This document shows positions 53,802 through 63,325 of a stretch of 64,000 bases of DNA, one piece after another. Position 1 is the stretch's first letter; each line of letters starts with the position of its first letter. The notes below the pieces were generated by a model. The model worked only from the letters and a program-made list of their open reading frames with translations, did no database searches and was not told the origin of the DNA. Source of the DNA: Tessaracoccus bendigoensis DSM 12906 (GTDB taxonomy: Bacteria > Actinomycetota > Actinomycetes > Propionibacteriales > Propionibacteriaceae); assembly GCF_900141915.1 (NCBI RefSeq), contig NZ_FQZG01000007.1, forward strand, positions 1-64,000, read 5' to 3'. The translations under genes were made by a program, and so were the position numbers.

Positions 53802-56345
53802 ATGATCGAGCTGCTGCACAACCCGCCGAGGTTCCTGTTCCTGACCGGGAAGGGCGGTGTCGGGAAGACGAGCACCGCCTGCGCCGCCGCGGTCGACCTC
53901 GCCCGCCGGGGCAACCGGGTCCTGCTGGTCTCCACCGACCCGGCCTCGAATGTCGGCCAGGTCTTCGACCAGCGGGTCGGGTACGCGATCACCCCGATTG
54001 TCGGCGTTGCCGGGCTCGACGCGCTGGAGATCGACCCCGAGGCCGCCGCCGAGGAGTACCGCCAACGCGCACTCGCCCCGATCCGGGACTTCCTCTCGGT
54101 CAAGGACCTCGCCGACGTCACCGAGCAGCTCTCCGGGTCCTGTACCACCGAGATCGCCTCGTTCAACGAGTTCACCGCCTTCCTGGCCGGCAACGACATC
54201 GCGCGAGGCTACGACCACATCGTCTTCGACACCGCCCCGACCGGCCACACCGTCCGGCTGCTCAAGCTCCCCGGCGAATGGACCTCCTTCCTCGAAGACG
54301 GGCTCGGCGATGCGTCCTGCCTCGGTCCGATGGCCGGCCTCGACAAGACCCGCACCACCTACGCCGACGCGCTCACCGCCCTGGCCGACCCGTCCGTGAC
54401 GAGACTCGGCCTGGTCGCCCGCCCACAAACCTCATCGCTGGCCGAGGCGTCCCGCACCGCCGACGAACTCGCCGAAGCAGGCGTCCACGCCACCCACCTG
54501 GTCATCAACGGCATCCTCCCCAGCGAACCCATCTCCGATGTCCTGGCCGACGCGATCCGCGCCGAGGAGACCGCCGCCATCGCCGCCATGCCCGTCAACC
54601 TCGCCGGGCTGACGATCGACCGGCTCCCACTGCGCTCCCGCGACGTGATGGGCCTCGACGCCCTCACCACGCTGCTCTCCGAGGCCCCGGACCACACCCC
54701 GGCGTCAGCCGCACCGCGCGCCAACGCCCCCGCCGGCTCGTCGGACTCTCTGGCCGCGACGATCGCGCAGCTGGCGGCCAAGGATCACGGCTTGGTGATG
54801 GTCGTGGGGAAAGGCGGCGTCGGGAAGACGACGATGGCTGCGGCGATCGCCGTCGGTTTGTCCGACCGCGGCAAGGACGTGCTGCTGACCACCACCGACC
54901 CGGCCGCGCATCTCGCCTGGACGGTCGGCGAAGCGGCGCCCTTCGAGGTCTCCAGTATCGATCCCGTCCAGGCCGTGGCCGACTACAGGCGCCACGTCAT
55001 GGACACCAAGGGCGCGGGCCTGGACGCCGACGGTCGGGCCAACCTCGCCGAGGACCTGCGCTCGCCCTGCACCGAAGAGGTGGCCGTCTTCCAGGCCTTC
55101 GCCGCCGCCGTCGAGCAATCCGCTCACCGGTTCGTGGTCATGGACACCGCCCCCACCGGACACACCCTGCTCCTCATGGACGCCACCGGCTCCTACCACC
55201 GCGAGGTCGTCCGCAACCTGCCCGAGCAGGCCGGGCTCACGCCACTGGCCCGACTCCAGGACCCCGACAACACCAGCGTCATCGTCGTCACGCTGCCCGA
55301 GACCACCCCCGTCCTCGAAGCCACCGGCCTGGCCGCCGACCTCACCCGAGCCAACATCACCACCTGGGGATGGATCGTCAACCGCTCCCTCACCCCGACC
55401 GACACCACCAGCCCCCTGCTGGCCGAACGGATCAACGCCGAACAAACACCTCTGCGAGAGGCCCAGGCGCAGACCGGCCGGGTCGCCGTCGTGCCCTACA
55501 GCGACACCCCTCCCGTGGGTGTGAACCAACTTCGCCAGCTCTCCACCGCCTCGGACCGGGACGCCGGTCACGCTGTCCGTGAGCAGGTACGCCTCCGCTA
55601 CGCGCAAGCCGCAACGGCAGTCCGCGCCGGCGCTCACAACACCGACCTGCTGGCGGACAGTACCTGCTGCTCACCCGCTTCTTGCTGCGGCAATCCCAGC
55701 GCTGACATCGGTGGCTTCGGGGCCGGGCTCTACGACGCGACGGAGGCTGCCGAGTTGCCGCTGGAGGCGATCGAGGCGAGTCTGGGATGTGGCAACCCAA
55801 CCACGGTCGCAGAGCTGTGCGAGGGCGAGCGCGTCCTAGACCTCGGTTCCGGGGGCGGAATCGATGTCCTGCTCTCCGCACGCCGTGTCGGCCAGTCCGG
55901 GTTCGCCTACGGCGTTGACATGACCGACGAGATGCTCGACCTGGCACGCACCAACGCCGCGAACGCCGGAGCGACCAACGTCGAGTTCCTCAAAGGCACT
56001 ATTGAGGATGTACCCCTACCCGACGGCGCAGTCGACGTCGTGATCTCCAACTGCGTCATCAACCTGTCCACAGACAAGCCGGCTGCCTTGGCGGAGATGT
56101 TCCGTGTGCTCGCTCCCGGCGGAAGAATCGGCATCTCCGATGTCGTCGCCGAAGACCATCTCACCCCGGCCGAACGAGCCGAGCGCGGTTCATACGTGGG
56201 GTGCATCGCCGGCGCGCTCTCCAAGAGTGAATACCTTCAGGGCCTCGCCGCAGCCGGATTCACCGACCCTACCGTCGAGTTCACCCACCAAGTCGCCGAT
56301 GACATGCACTCAGCGATCATCCGCGCGACGAAGTTGGTGCGTTAG
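53802..56345 (+). CDS. arsA: ArsA ATPase fused to ArsM arsenite methyltransferase
   Basis: This is a single 847-residue frame. ArsA half 1 has P-loop GKGGVGKTS (about residue 14), and half 2 has GKGGVGKTT (about 335). Each half contains a switch DTAPTGHT and Cys pairs for As(III). From about residue 590 ([17 protein letters not shown]) a complete ArsM follows: [10 protein letters not shown] (about 621), [14 protein letters not shown] motif [12 protein letters not shown] (about 683), ISNCVINL (about 749) and [10 protein letters not shown] (about 800), giving the Cys residues needed for As(III) methylation. No stop or ribosome site separates the parts. The fusion could couple efflux to methylation. 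Confidence 0.9.
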   Translation: MIELLHNPPRFLFLTGKGGVGKTSTACAAAVDLARRGNRVLLVSTDPASNVGQVFDQRVGYAITPIVGVAGLDALEIDPEAAAEEYRQRALAPIRDFLSVKDLADVTEQLSGSCTTEIASFNEFTAFLAGNDIARGYDHIVFDTAPTGHTVRLLKLPGEWTSFLEDGLGDASCLGPMAGLDKTRTTYADALTALADPSVTRLGLVARPQTSSLAEASRTADELAEAGVHATHLVINGILPSEPISDVLADAIRAEETAAIAAMPVNLAGLTIDRLPLRSRDVMGLDALTTLLSEAPDHTPASAAPRANAPAGSSDSLAATIAQLAAKDHGLVMVVGKGGVGKTTMAAAIAVGLSDRGKDVLLTTTDPAAHLAWTVGEAAPFEVSSIDPVQAVADYRRHVMDTKGAGLDADGRANLAEDLRSPCTEEVAVFQAFAAAVEQSAHRFVVMDTAPTGHTLLLMDATGSYHREVVRNLPEQAGLTPLARLQDPDNTSVIVVTLPETTPVLEATGLAADLTRANITTWGWIVNRSLTPTDTTSPLLAERINAEQTPLREAQAQTGRVAVVPYSDTPPVGVNQLRQLSTASDRDAGHAVREQVRLRYAQAATAVRAGAHNTDLLADSTCCSPASCCGNPSADIGGFGAGLYDATEAAELPLEAIEASLGCGNPTTVAELCEGERVLDLGSGGGIDVLLSARRVGQSGFAYGVDMTDEMLDLARTNAANAGATNVEFLKGTIEDVPLPDGAVDVVISNCVINLSTDKPAALAEMFRVLAPGGRIGISDVVAEDHLTPAERAERGSYVGCIAGALSKSEYLQGLAAAGFTDPTVEFTHQVADDMHSAIIRATKLVR

Positions 56346-56386
56346 CTTCCGGAACCTTCGAAGAGTGAGCTCGCTGGGGATGAGCC

Positions 56387-57319
56387 ATGGAGGCAAGCAG
56401 CGGTGAGATCGACAGCGCAGCGAGCGGCGTGGTTCGGTGGCCGGTGCGCGTCGAGACCGGCCACTACGCGCACCCTGTAGCGCCGGAGGTATATGACTGT
56501 GTGAAGTTCCTGCTGGCCCGCGAGGGCTCAGGGACTATCACCGGTGACTGGGGCGAGCGTCGGTTCCGCATGGGCGATCTGATGCTGGTGGGCTCAGGCT
56601 TGGCTATCGGTGGCGCGCCGGACGGGACGGCAACGACCTCGACAATCTTTGCCGACAAAGACTACGTAATGGATCAGGTGTACTGGCGCTACGCCGATGT
56701 GTTGCAGGACCGGACGGCAGCCGAGACCGTGATGCAACGCGCGTTCGGAACGGGCGCAATCATGATCCGTCTGAACGGCCCGCTGGCAGCCACCTTCGCC
56801 GCGAGAATCGATGAGATCGAGCGGGCGCAGACAATGAGAGAGTTCCATCGGATGCAGGCCGCCTTTGCCGAGGTCTTGCACCTGCTCGGGCAGTTGTTGC
56901 CGTGGAGCCCGGCGCCGTCGCTACGAACCCTGACACACGGGATCGCGGCGATGGTGGCCCGTCGCACCGCCACGCGGCCCGTGCGCAGCGAGGTGCTACA
57001 GGTCCGCAACGCCATCCAGTGTGATCTAGCCCACCGTTGGCTCGTCGCGGAGATGGCCACGACGGCACATCTATCGGTGCGGCAACTACAGCGAGTGTTC
57101 GCTGAGTCGCTGGGCGTGTCCCCGATCACCTTCCTGGGCCTGTTGCGCACCAAGGAGATGGCCCGAATGCTTCGTGACACCGAGATGACAGTCGGCGAAA
57201 TGAGCAGAGCCGTAGGTTGGCGGAGCCGGAGCCACGCTCGGTCAGTGTTCGCGATGTCAACGGGAATGACACCCGAAGGGTACCGGCAGATGGTGCGTGG
57301 TCGGGATCACGACGCGTAG
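56387..57319 (+). CDS. AraC-family transcriptional regulator
   Basis: This 310-residue regulator has an N-terminal cupin-like sensor (HPVAPEVYDCVKFLLAREGS), a central helical region and a C-terminal AraC HTH pair (MATTAHLSVRQLQRVFAESL, then RSRSHARSVFAMSTGMTPEG). It begins 41 bp after arsA-M on the same strand and may be cargo of the arsenic island. The ligand is unknown. Confidence 0.88.
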   Translation: MEASSGEIDSAASGVVRWPVRVETGHYAHPVAPEVYDCVKFLLAREGSGTITGDWGERRFRMGDLMLVGSGLAIGGAPDGTATTSTIFADKDYVMDQVYWRYADVLQDRTAAETVMQRAFGTGAIMIRLNGPLAATFAARIDEIERAQTMREFHRMQAAFAEVLHLLGQLLPWSPAPSLRTLTHGIAAMVARRTATRPVRSEVLQVRNAIQCDLAHRWLVAEMATTAHLSVRQLQRVFAESLGVSPITFLGLLRTKEMARMLRDTEMTVGEMSRAVGWRSRSHARSVFAMSTGMTPEGYRQMVRGRDHDA

Positions 57320-57522
57320 CGTCGGTATCGCGCCAATGTGACGCCCGCCGTCTCGCCGCCTGGTCCACGCGTCGGATAGGCAGGGATGACGCCAGGTTCC
57401 CTGCCGCCACGACTCTCGGCACCCCTTCTCTGTGTTGCTGACCGTCCCCTCCAGGTTGCCTTGGCGCACCTTCCGGACACCGCCTCCATCCCGGAGGCAG
57501 CGCCGGCTGAAGGACGCAAATC

Positions 57523-58623
57523 ATGGTGACCAACGACGAGGGGCGTGCCGCCCGCGAAGCAAAACTCGAATACCTCCACGACACACTCGCTACCACCGTG
57601 GAGGCGCTGGTTTCCGCCGAAGACTGGGTGCGGGCGTTGGAGTTCGCGGCCCGGTTCCGGTCGCGCTCGTTCAACAACACGCTGCTGATCTGGGTCCAGC
57701 ACGAGGCAGCGTTCGAGGCCGGCAAGGTGCCGAACCCGGTGCCGTCTCATGTGGCCGGGTACCGGCAGTGGCAGCAGCTCGGCCGCCAGGTGCAGAAGGG
57801 CCAGCAGGGCTACATGATCTTTGCCCCGGTGACCGGCCGGTTCGCCTCATCCAACCCGGCTGATCCGTCGTCGTGGCACAGGTTGGGGCCACGGGAGAAG
57901 CACAAGGTCAACGAGGTCGTGCGCACCCGAATGGTGGGCGCCCGGCCCGCCTACGTCTGGGACGTGACGCAGACCGAGGGCGATCCGATCCCCGAGACTC
58001 CCGCGCCGAAACTGCTGGACGGCGAAGCCCCGGCCGGGCTGTGGGGCGGCCTGGCGGCCCAGGTCGAGGCGCTGGGGTTCGAGGTCGTGCAGGTGTCGGA
58101 TGCCGGGCAGATCGGCGGCGCGGACGGCCTGACGGACTACACGACGCGGCAGGTGTCGGTGCGCACCGATGTGACCGAGGTGAACCAGGTGGCCACGCTG
58201 GTGCATGAGCTGGCGCATGTGCTGATGCACGACCCCAAGGATGAGGAAGCCCGCCAGCATCGCGGCGTCCGGGAAGTGGAGGCCGAATCGGTCGCGTTGA
58301 TGATCGGTGCCGCGCACGGCCTGGACACCAGCGGTTACACGATCCCGTATGTGGCGGGGTGGGCGTCGTCGGTGAAGGACACCGAACCGGCGGAGGTTAT
58401 CAAGGCCACCGGGGAGCGGGTGCGGAAGACGGCGTTGGGCATTCTCGACCGGCTCGACACTTTCCAGGTCGCCAACGGCACTCCACCCGGCCTCACCCGG
58501 GAGCTGTCTGATCGGGTGGCACCTGGGACGGATGCGGGACGCGAGCGGCCCACGGTGCCGAGCGTGCCGGTGGTCGAGCCCGAGATCGAGCCCGTGACCG
58601 TGTTTGCGGGTCGGGGGCTGTGA
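57523..58623 (+). CDS. ArdC-like antirestriction/zinc-peptidase protein
   Basis: This 366-residue protein has an ArdC-N domain (residues 1-130: FNNTLLIWVQHEAAFEAGKV, YRQWQQLGRQVQKGQQGYMI) and an IrrE-like metallopeptidase site LVHELAHVLMHDP (HExxH at about residue 229) with a downstream Glu in EVEAESVAL. ArdC proteins bind single-stranded DNA and protect incoming conjugative DNA from restriction. It starts the replication/transfer block and overlaps the primase gene by TGATG-type coupling. Confidence 0.9.
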   Translation: MVTNDEGRAAREAKLEYLHDTLATTVEALVSAEDWVRALEFAARFRSRSFNNTLLIWVQHEAAFEAGKVPNPVPSHVAGYRQWQQLGRQVQKGQQGYMIFAPVTGRFASSNPADPSSWHRLGPREKHKVNEVVRTRMVGARPAYVWDVTQTEGDPIPETPAPKLLDGEAPAGLWGGLAAQVEALGFEVVQVSDAGQIGGADGLTDYTTRQVSVRTDVTEVNQVATLVHELAHVLMHDPKDEEARQHRGVREVEAESVALMIGAAHGLDTSGYTIPYVAGWASSVKDTEPAEVIKATGERVRKTALGILDRLDTFQVANGTPPGLTRELSDRVAPGTDAGRERPTVPSVPVVEPEIEPVTVFAGRGL

Positions 58624-59546
58624 TGTCTGGCCCGGGCCGCTTGACGGCGGCGATCAACGAGATGGGCCTGGCGACGCCGCTCTCGGTGGCTGCTGCCGGG
58701 TTCGCGTGGGCCGGTGTTCCGGTGTTCCCGTGCGCGCCGGGCGGCAAGCATCCGATCACCGAGCACGGGTTCCACGATGCGACCACGAATCTCGCTCAGG
58801 TGCGTCAGTGGTGGCGACGGTTCCCGCAGGCGAACATCGGCGTCCCGACCGGTCGGCCATCTGGGGTGGTCGTGGTGGATGTCGATGTTCATGGCGTCAA
58901 CGGATTCGCGGCCTGCCGCCGAGCCAAGGAGGCGGGCCTTCTCTCGGGGTGGGAGGTGGTCGTCCGGTCGCCCTCGGGCGGGCTGCACGCCTACTACCCG
59001 ACTCACCAAAGTGCCGAGCAACGGTCGTGGCAGGCGGGCCGGGCCGGGATCGACTTCCGAGGTGACGGTGGCTACATCATCGCGCCACCTTCACGCCGGG
59101 CTGTCAACGGCGAATTGGCCCTGTACCAGGTGACCGCTGTCAGCGAGGCGCCGGGCAAGGCCCTGGATGCGACGATGCTGCGGGACTTTCTCGATCCGCC
59201 CCGGCCCCCGCGCCCACGTTCCTATCGAGGCAACGGTGAGTTGGACGTGCGGCGGATCGCCGAGTGGGTGGCGCGTCGGCCGGAGAACGAACGTAATCAT
59301 GGTTTGTTCTGGGGCGCGTGCAAGTTGGCCGAACGGGGGGTCGGGCAGGCGGAGGCGTTTGGTGTGCTGACCCGCGCGGCGATGAGTGCTGGCCTCGGTG
59401 AGCGCGAAGCCGCACGGACGGTCCGGTCGGCCTACCGCACCGTCAACGATGGCCATGTCAGTTCGGGCATTGCGGCCGTCGGTACGGAGGAGTTCGCGGT
59501 CTCGGTCGCAGAATCGCCGGACGCGATAGTGCGGGGGCTGCCGTGA
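58623..59546 (+). CDS. Bifunctional primase-polymerase (PrimPol)
   Basis: This 307-residue archaeo-eukaryotic-type primase has WWRRFPQANIGVPTG, the catalytic VVVDVDVHG (about residue 85), SPSGGLHAYY with the catalytic His, and a C-terminal helical PriCT-like region (GLFWGACKLAERGVGQAEAF). It primes lagging-strand or post-transfer synthesis. There is no fused helicase. The ATG at 58623 overlaps the previous stop; a GTG at 58620 is an alternative. Confidence 0.9.
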   Translation: MSGPGRLTAAINEMGLATPLSVAAAGFAWAGVPVFPCAPGGKHPITEHGFHDATTNLAQVRQWWRRFPQANIGVPTGRPSGVVVVDVDVHGVNGFAACRRAKEAGLLSGWEVVVRSPSGGLHAYYPTHQSAEQRSWQAGRAGIDFRGDGGYIIAPPSRRAVNGELALYQVTAVSEAPGKALDATMLRDFLDPPRPPRPRSYRGNGELDVRRIAEWVARRPENERNHGLFWGACKLAERGVGQAEAFGVLTRAAMSAGLGEREAARTVRSAYRTVNDGHVSSGIAAVGTEEFAVSVAESPDAIVRGLP

Positions 59547-60262
59547 CCAGACTTGTTGGAGCGGGTGGTCGCCGTTGGGCCGTGGTCTCGGCGGCGTCTG
59601 GAACTGTGCTGATCGCTGCCGGGGCGTTCTGGTTGTCGTTCACGGCGTTGGCTGATCTGGCGCGTCGCTCGGGCATCTCGTCCGGACAGGCATGGATATG
59701 GCCGCTGCTGGTGGACGGTCTGATCGTGGTGTCCACGGTCGCAGTCGTCGCGCTGGATGGTCGGCGGGCTGCGTGGTACCCGTGGGCGCTGCTGATCTGC
59801 GGAGCCTTGGTGTCGGTTGCAGCGAACGCGATTCACGCGATCGTGACAGCGGATGCCGATGTCCCCGCGCTACTGGCCGCGTCGGTCGCGGCCGTGCCTC
59901 CGGTCGTGCTGCTGGCCAGCACCCACCTGGCGGTCGTGCTCATCCGCTCCACCAGAACCGACCCCGTGCCGGAACCAGACGCACCGGCTACTGCGCATCC
60001 GCTCGCTATCGCCGAGCTACTACCACTCAACACCGCAGGTGAGGCTGACGAGCAGGTTGCAGAGTCGAGCGTCGAGGAGTCTGCGCGTAGGGCCGTCTCG
60101 CCTGTGGAGCGGGTCTCGCAGCGGGTAGAGGCGGCGCGGCTGCGGGGCGAGGGGTGGTCGAACAAGCGGATCGCCCAAGAGTTGACGGTGCATCCGTCCA
60201 CTGTGGGGCGTTGGTTTGCCACCGACGCTTCTGAGATTCCCGAAGACAGGAGAGAACGATGA
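59543..60262 (+). CDS. DUF2637 membrane protein with C-terminal HTH
   Basis: This 239-residue protein starts at a GTG overlapping the primase stop. Four hydrophobic segments (including TVLIAAGAFWLSFTALADLA and PLLVDGLIVVSTVAVVAL) define DUF2637, common in actinobacterial plasmids and ICEs. The last 60 residues carry a basic HTH (LRGEGWSNKRIAQELTVHPS). It probably works as a membrane-tethered transfer/replication regulator. Function is not established. Confidence 0.82.
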   Translation: MTRLVGAGGRRWAVVSAASGTVLIAAGAFWLSFTALADLARRSGISSGQAWIWPLLVDGLIVVSTVAVVALDGRRAAWYPWALLICGALVSVAANAIHAIVTADADVPALLAASVAAVPPVVLLASTHLAVVLIRSTRTDPVPEPDAPATAHPLAIAELLPLNTAGEADEQVAESSVEESARRAVSPVERVSQRVEAARLRGEGWSNKRIAQELTVHPSTVGRWFATDASEIPEDRRER

Positions 60263-60642
60263 CCATTGACCAGCACACCACGCCGGACCCCGAGCCTCCG
60301 GCCGCTCCACGCCGCGATCTACCCGCTGAGGGCGGAGCCTCCGCGCCGGAGGCGGTGCAGGCCGCCGATGTCGACCGTGGGAGCAGGGACACGAAGGAGT
60401 TGGAGGTTGAGCGGCCAGCGCGGGGGGTGGACTGGGTGCGCCCTTCCGACTTGCTTTCGCGGGCGAGTGGAGCGTTGGCGCGCAGCGGTATCGACTTCCA
60501 GGCCGGACTCGCGCAGCGCGCCCGGTCGGGGATCGTCGCCGGGGCCAAGGCGTCGGCTTCGCGCGTGCGGCGGCTTGCCCCGTTGTCTGCCTTCGGGCGA
60601 GGCGAGCCCGCTGTTGAGCAGCGTGGCCTGGAAAGGACCTGA
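60259..60642 (+). CDS. Hypothetical ICE protein
   Basis: This 127-residue protein overlaps the DUF2637 gene (ATGA). The first half is Pro/Glu/Ala-rich and disordered. The second half (VDWVRPSDLLSRASGALARS) is helical and basic. No domain is recognised. It probably belongs to the transfer operon by coupling. Confidence 0.65.
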   Translation: MTIDQHTTPDPEPPAAPRRDLPAEGGASAPEAVQAADVDRGSRDTKELEVERPARGVDWVRPSDLLSRASGALARSGIDFQAGLAQRARSGIVAGAKASASRVRRLAPLSAFGRGEPAVEQRGLERT

Positions 60643-60736
60643 TCGGGGGTGATCCATCATGCACGCCATCACGTTCGTCATCGGTATCGCCCCAGTTTGG
60701 GAGGCGATGCGTACCTGCTTGCCAGGAGGTGCCGAG

Positions 60737-61578
60737 ATGACCACACGCACGATGACTGCCGACGAGGGCGGCACAGAGGACTTCACCACGGGCGAGGGAC
60801 TGCGCGCCTTGTTGCGACGGCTCCACGAAGCGGGGCCGGATGCGTGGCGCACTGATCCCGTCGCGGCACGTCTGATGGCCTTCGCTGCGGAGAAGTACGA
60901 GGCCCTGGCCAGGAAGCACGGCCTTGATCCGTGGGAGGCCGCTACCGCCGCGTTCGATGTGATGCGCACCCGTTCGGCGCGTGAGGCCGTCGACCCCTGG
61001 GGTGTGGTGACCCACGCCGTCCGAATTACCTGCATCTTTGAGGAACGCGCCGCCTGCTCTGCTCGGTGCACCAGGCCCGACGTCCGCACGTCTTGGTCTT
61101 CCATGACGCCGAGCGCCTTTCGGAGCGCGACAACCCGCTCGATGACTACCACTCCGCTTTCCACACCACCGACACGACGCCCGACGACGAACACGGTGCT
61201 GAAGGCCACACGTCAGCGGTCTCGGCCGTGGAGGACGCGATCGCGTTCATGACGCTGCTCGGCTGGCCTGCCGCTGCCGCGCGGGCTGGAGTCGAGCATG
61301 TCTGCCAAGCGCTCGCGCGGGCGGGATCACGGCAGTCCGCGTTCGAGGTACTGCGCCGCGACCGGCACGCCCAAGCCCTGCTCGACCTCGACGGCGAGGC
61401 ATGGTCAGCGCTGCTGAAGACTCTGCTGGGCAACCAAGCTCCTGGCATGTCCGCGACCACGGCAGGCCGGGGCATCCTGCTGCGCCTGCTGATCGGCGAA
61501 ACGCTACCGGTGCTGCTGCATGATGACGACCTGGTGCTCACCGTTGCCCTCGCCGCTCCAGGGAGTGGACGATCATGA
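60737..61578 (+). pseudogene. ICE-conserved hypothetical gene with a frameshift
   Basis: The start at 60737 follows AGGAGG. Frame 1 reads LRALLRRLHEAGPDAWRTDP, DPWEAATAAFDVMRTRSARE and VTHAVRITCIFEERAA. Then the sense passes to another frame near 61054: RPHVLVFHDAERLSERDNPL to LPVLLHDDDLVLTVAL. A one-base change would give a protein of about 280 residues. It overlaps the ParB-like gene by ATGA. It is either a real inactivation, a sequencing error or recoding. Confidence 0.75.
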
Positions 61579-62594
61579 GCGGCGATGGGCGGATCGAGCT
61601 CAAACGATCGGTCGATTCCATCGTCATCGGCCACCGGCATCGCACCGACTTGGGCGACCTCGATGCGCTGGCGGCGTCCATCGACCGCGATGGCCTGCTG
61701 CAACCCCCGACGATCACGCCTGACGGGGTGCTGGTGTGCGGGCGGCGCCGTCTTGCGGCGATCCAGCAACTCGGCTGGCGCACCGTCAACGTGTGGGTGC
61801 GGTCCGGTATCTCGGATCGGCTCGGGCACCTGTTGGCCGAACAGGACGACAACGTGCTCCACAAGCCGCTGACCCCGCTGGAAGCCACCACGCTCTACCG
61901 GGAGCTGAAGGAGTTGCTTGCCGAGGACGCCGCCGCACGGCAGGCCGCCACCCGGTTCAGCAGCGGCTACCAGCCCGGAGCGACGGGCGAACCGGCTGAC
62001 AGCGACGGTGGCGGAAAGTTTCCGGCACCGTCCACGCCGTCGGGCGAAACCCGTCAACAGGCAGCAGCGATGATCCCCGGTGCCGGCTCGTACAAGACGC
62101 TCGACAAGATCGAGTACGTCCAGCAGGCCGCGATGCGCGAAGACCTGTCCGCCGAGGCGCGCGCTGAGATCGCGCAAGGCCTGGCAGACATCGAGGCCGG
62201 TGGCCCCGTGCATCCGGTCTTCACCCGCGTCCGCGAACTCCTGGCCGACGCACCGGGTGCGGTGGACTTGGAGGCGATGGCGCAAGAAGCACTCGCCCGC
62301 GCCAAGCAGGCAGGCTCGAAGACGAAACGACGCACCCCTGCGGTGGCGGCAACCCCGGTGTGGACGACCCGCTCCTTCGTCGTGATCTGGAGCGAGTTGG
62401 ACGGATGGTGGACTCACTACGACCCCGATACCCTCGCCGATGCCCTGGCTGCCGGTGAAGTGGAGATGTTCCTGACGATCGCGGACGGCACCAGCGAGTT
62501 CGCCGCCGCGCTCGAAGCTGCCCGCGCCCGCCAAGAGACGGCCGAAGACGGCGACGGTGCTGTGGAGCCGGTGCGACACCTGCGCGCTCTCTAG
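61575..62594 (+). CDS. ParB-like nuclease/partition protein
   Basis: This 339-residue protein has a ParB N-terminal domain (SIDRDGLLQPPTITPDGVLV, CGRRRLAAIQQLGW, AEQDDNVLHKPLTPLE) and a KorB-like helical middle (MIPGAGSYKTLDKIEYVQQA). A basic linker and a small C-terminal domain follow. No ParA gene lies next to it, so a role in ICE regulation or transfer rather than partition is possible. Confidence 0.88.
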   Translation: MSGDGRIELKRSVDSIVIGHRHRTDLGDLDALAASIDRDGLLQPPTITPDGVLVCGRRRLAAIQQLGWRTVNVWVRSGISDRLGHLLAEQDDNVLHKPLTPLEATTLYRELKELLAEDAAARQAATRFSSGYQPGATGEPADSDGGGKFPAPSTPSGETRQQAAAMIPGAGSYKTLDKIEYVQQAAMREDLSAEARAEIAQGLADIEAGGPVHPVFTRVRELLADAPGAVDLEAMAQEALARAKQAGSKTKRRTPAVAATPVWTTRSFVVIWSELDGWWTHYDPDTLADALAAGEVEMFLTIADGTSEFAAALEAARARQETAEDGDGAVEPVRHLRAL

Positions 62595-62644
62595 ACTCCT
62601 AGCAGCGTCCACACAGGCTGGTCGGGCAGGCGCACCTGCTCGGC

Positions 62645-63313
62645 ATGAGTCCGACAGATACCCTTTCCCGCCGGCGACTGATCGTGATCGCCGTCTCCGC
62701 CGCGCTGCTCGTGATCCTCACCGGGGTCGGCGTGTACGGCCTTCTCTCCGGCCCGCGCACCCAGGCACCGCCCGACGCGCCAGCGCCGTCATCGTCTGCC
62801 TCGCCAGGTGATCCTCACCAGGTTCCGGACACGCTGCCCACGATCCCAACGACCCGCGACCCGGAGCGGTTCGCCCGCAACGTCGCGGAGGCGCTGTTCG
62901 CGTGGGACACCGGGTCGGGCCTGATGCCGCTGGACTACACCTCCGTCGTGTTGGCGGTAGGCGATCCGAGCGGGCACGAGCAGGCCGGACTGGCCTCCGA
63001 CATCTCGGGCTACCTGCCCTCGCGGGAAGCGTGGATAGAGCTGCGCCAGTACGCCACGCTCCAGTACCTCGACGTCACCAGCCTGTTCGTCCCGGATGCC
63101 TGGGCTGACGCCGTGACGCAGGCCCGGCCAGGCCAGCTCCCAGACGGTGCGACCGCGATCACAGTCGAGGGCATTCGGCACCGTTCCGGCCTGTGGCAGG
63201 GCCAGCCCGTCACCAGTGAGCACGAGGTCGCCTTCACGGTGTTTCTCGCCTGCCCCACCGGATCGTCTTGTCATCTGCTGCGGCTCTCCCAGCTCGACAA
63301 CCCTCTTCGATAG
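62645..63313 (+). CDS. Membrane-anchored conjugation protein, TcpC/VirB8-like
   Basis: This 222-residue protein has one N-terminal membrane segment (RRLIVIAVSAALLVILTGVG), a Pro/Ser-rich linker and an extracellular domain (ARNVAEALFAWDTGSGLMPL) with a Cys pair near the end (FLACPTGSSCHLL). This layout matches TcpC/VirB8-like scaffold proteins of Gram-positive transfer systems. The assignment is moderate. Confidence 0.65.
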   Translation: MSPTDTLSRRRLIVIAVSAALLVILTGVGVYGLLSGPRTQAPPDAPAPSSSASPGDPHQVPDTLPTIPTTRDPERFARNVAEALFAWDTGSGLMPLDYTSVVLAVGDPSGHEQAGLASDISGYLPSREAWIELRQYATLQYLDVTSLFVPDAWADAVTQARPGQLPDGATAITVEGIRHRSGLWQGQPVTSEHEVAFTVFLACPTGSSCHLLRLSQLDNPLR

Positions 63314-63325
63314 CCGGCGGGACCG

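Noticed and set aside
51756-54428. A single 890-codon minus-strand protein containing thioredoxin reductase
   Set aside because: Only the last 325 codons are real; the rest runs antisense or out of frame through the arsR and arsD-arsA genes.
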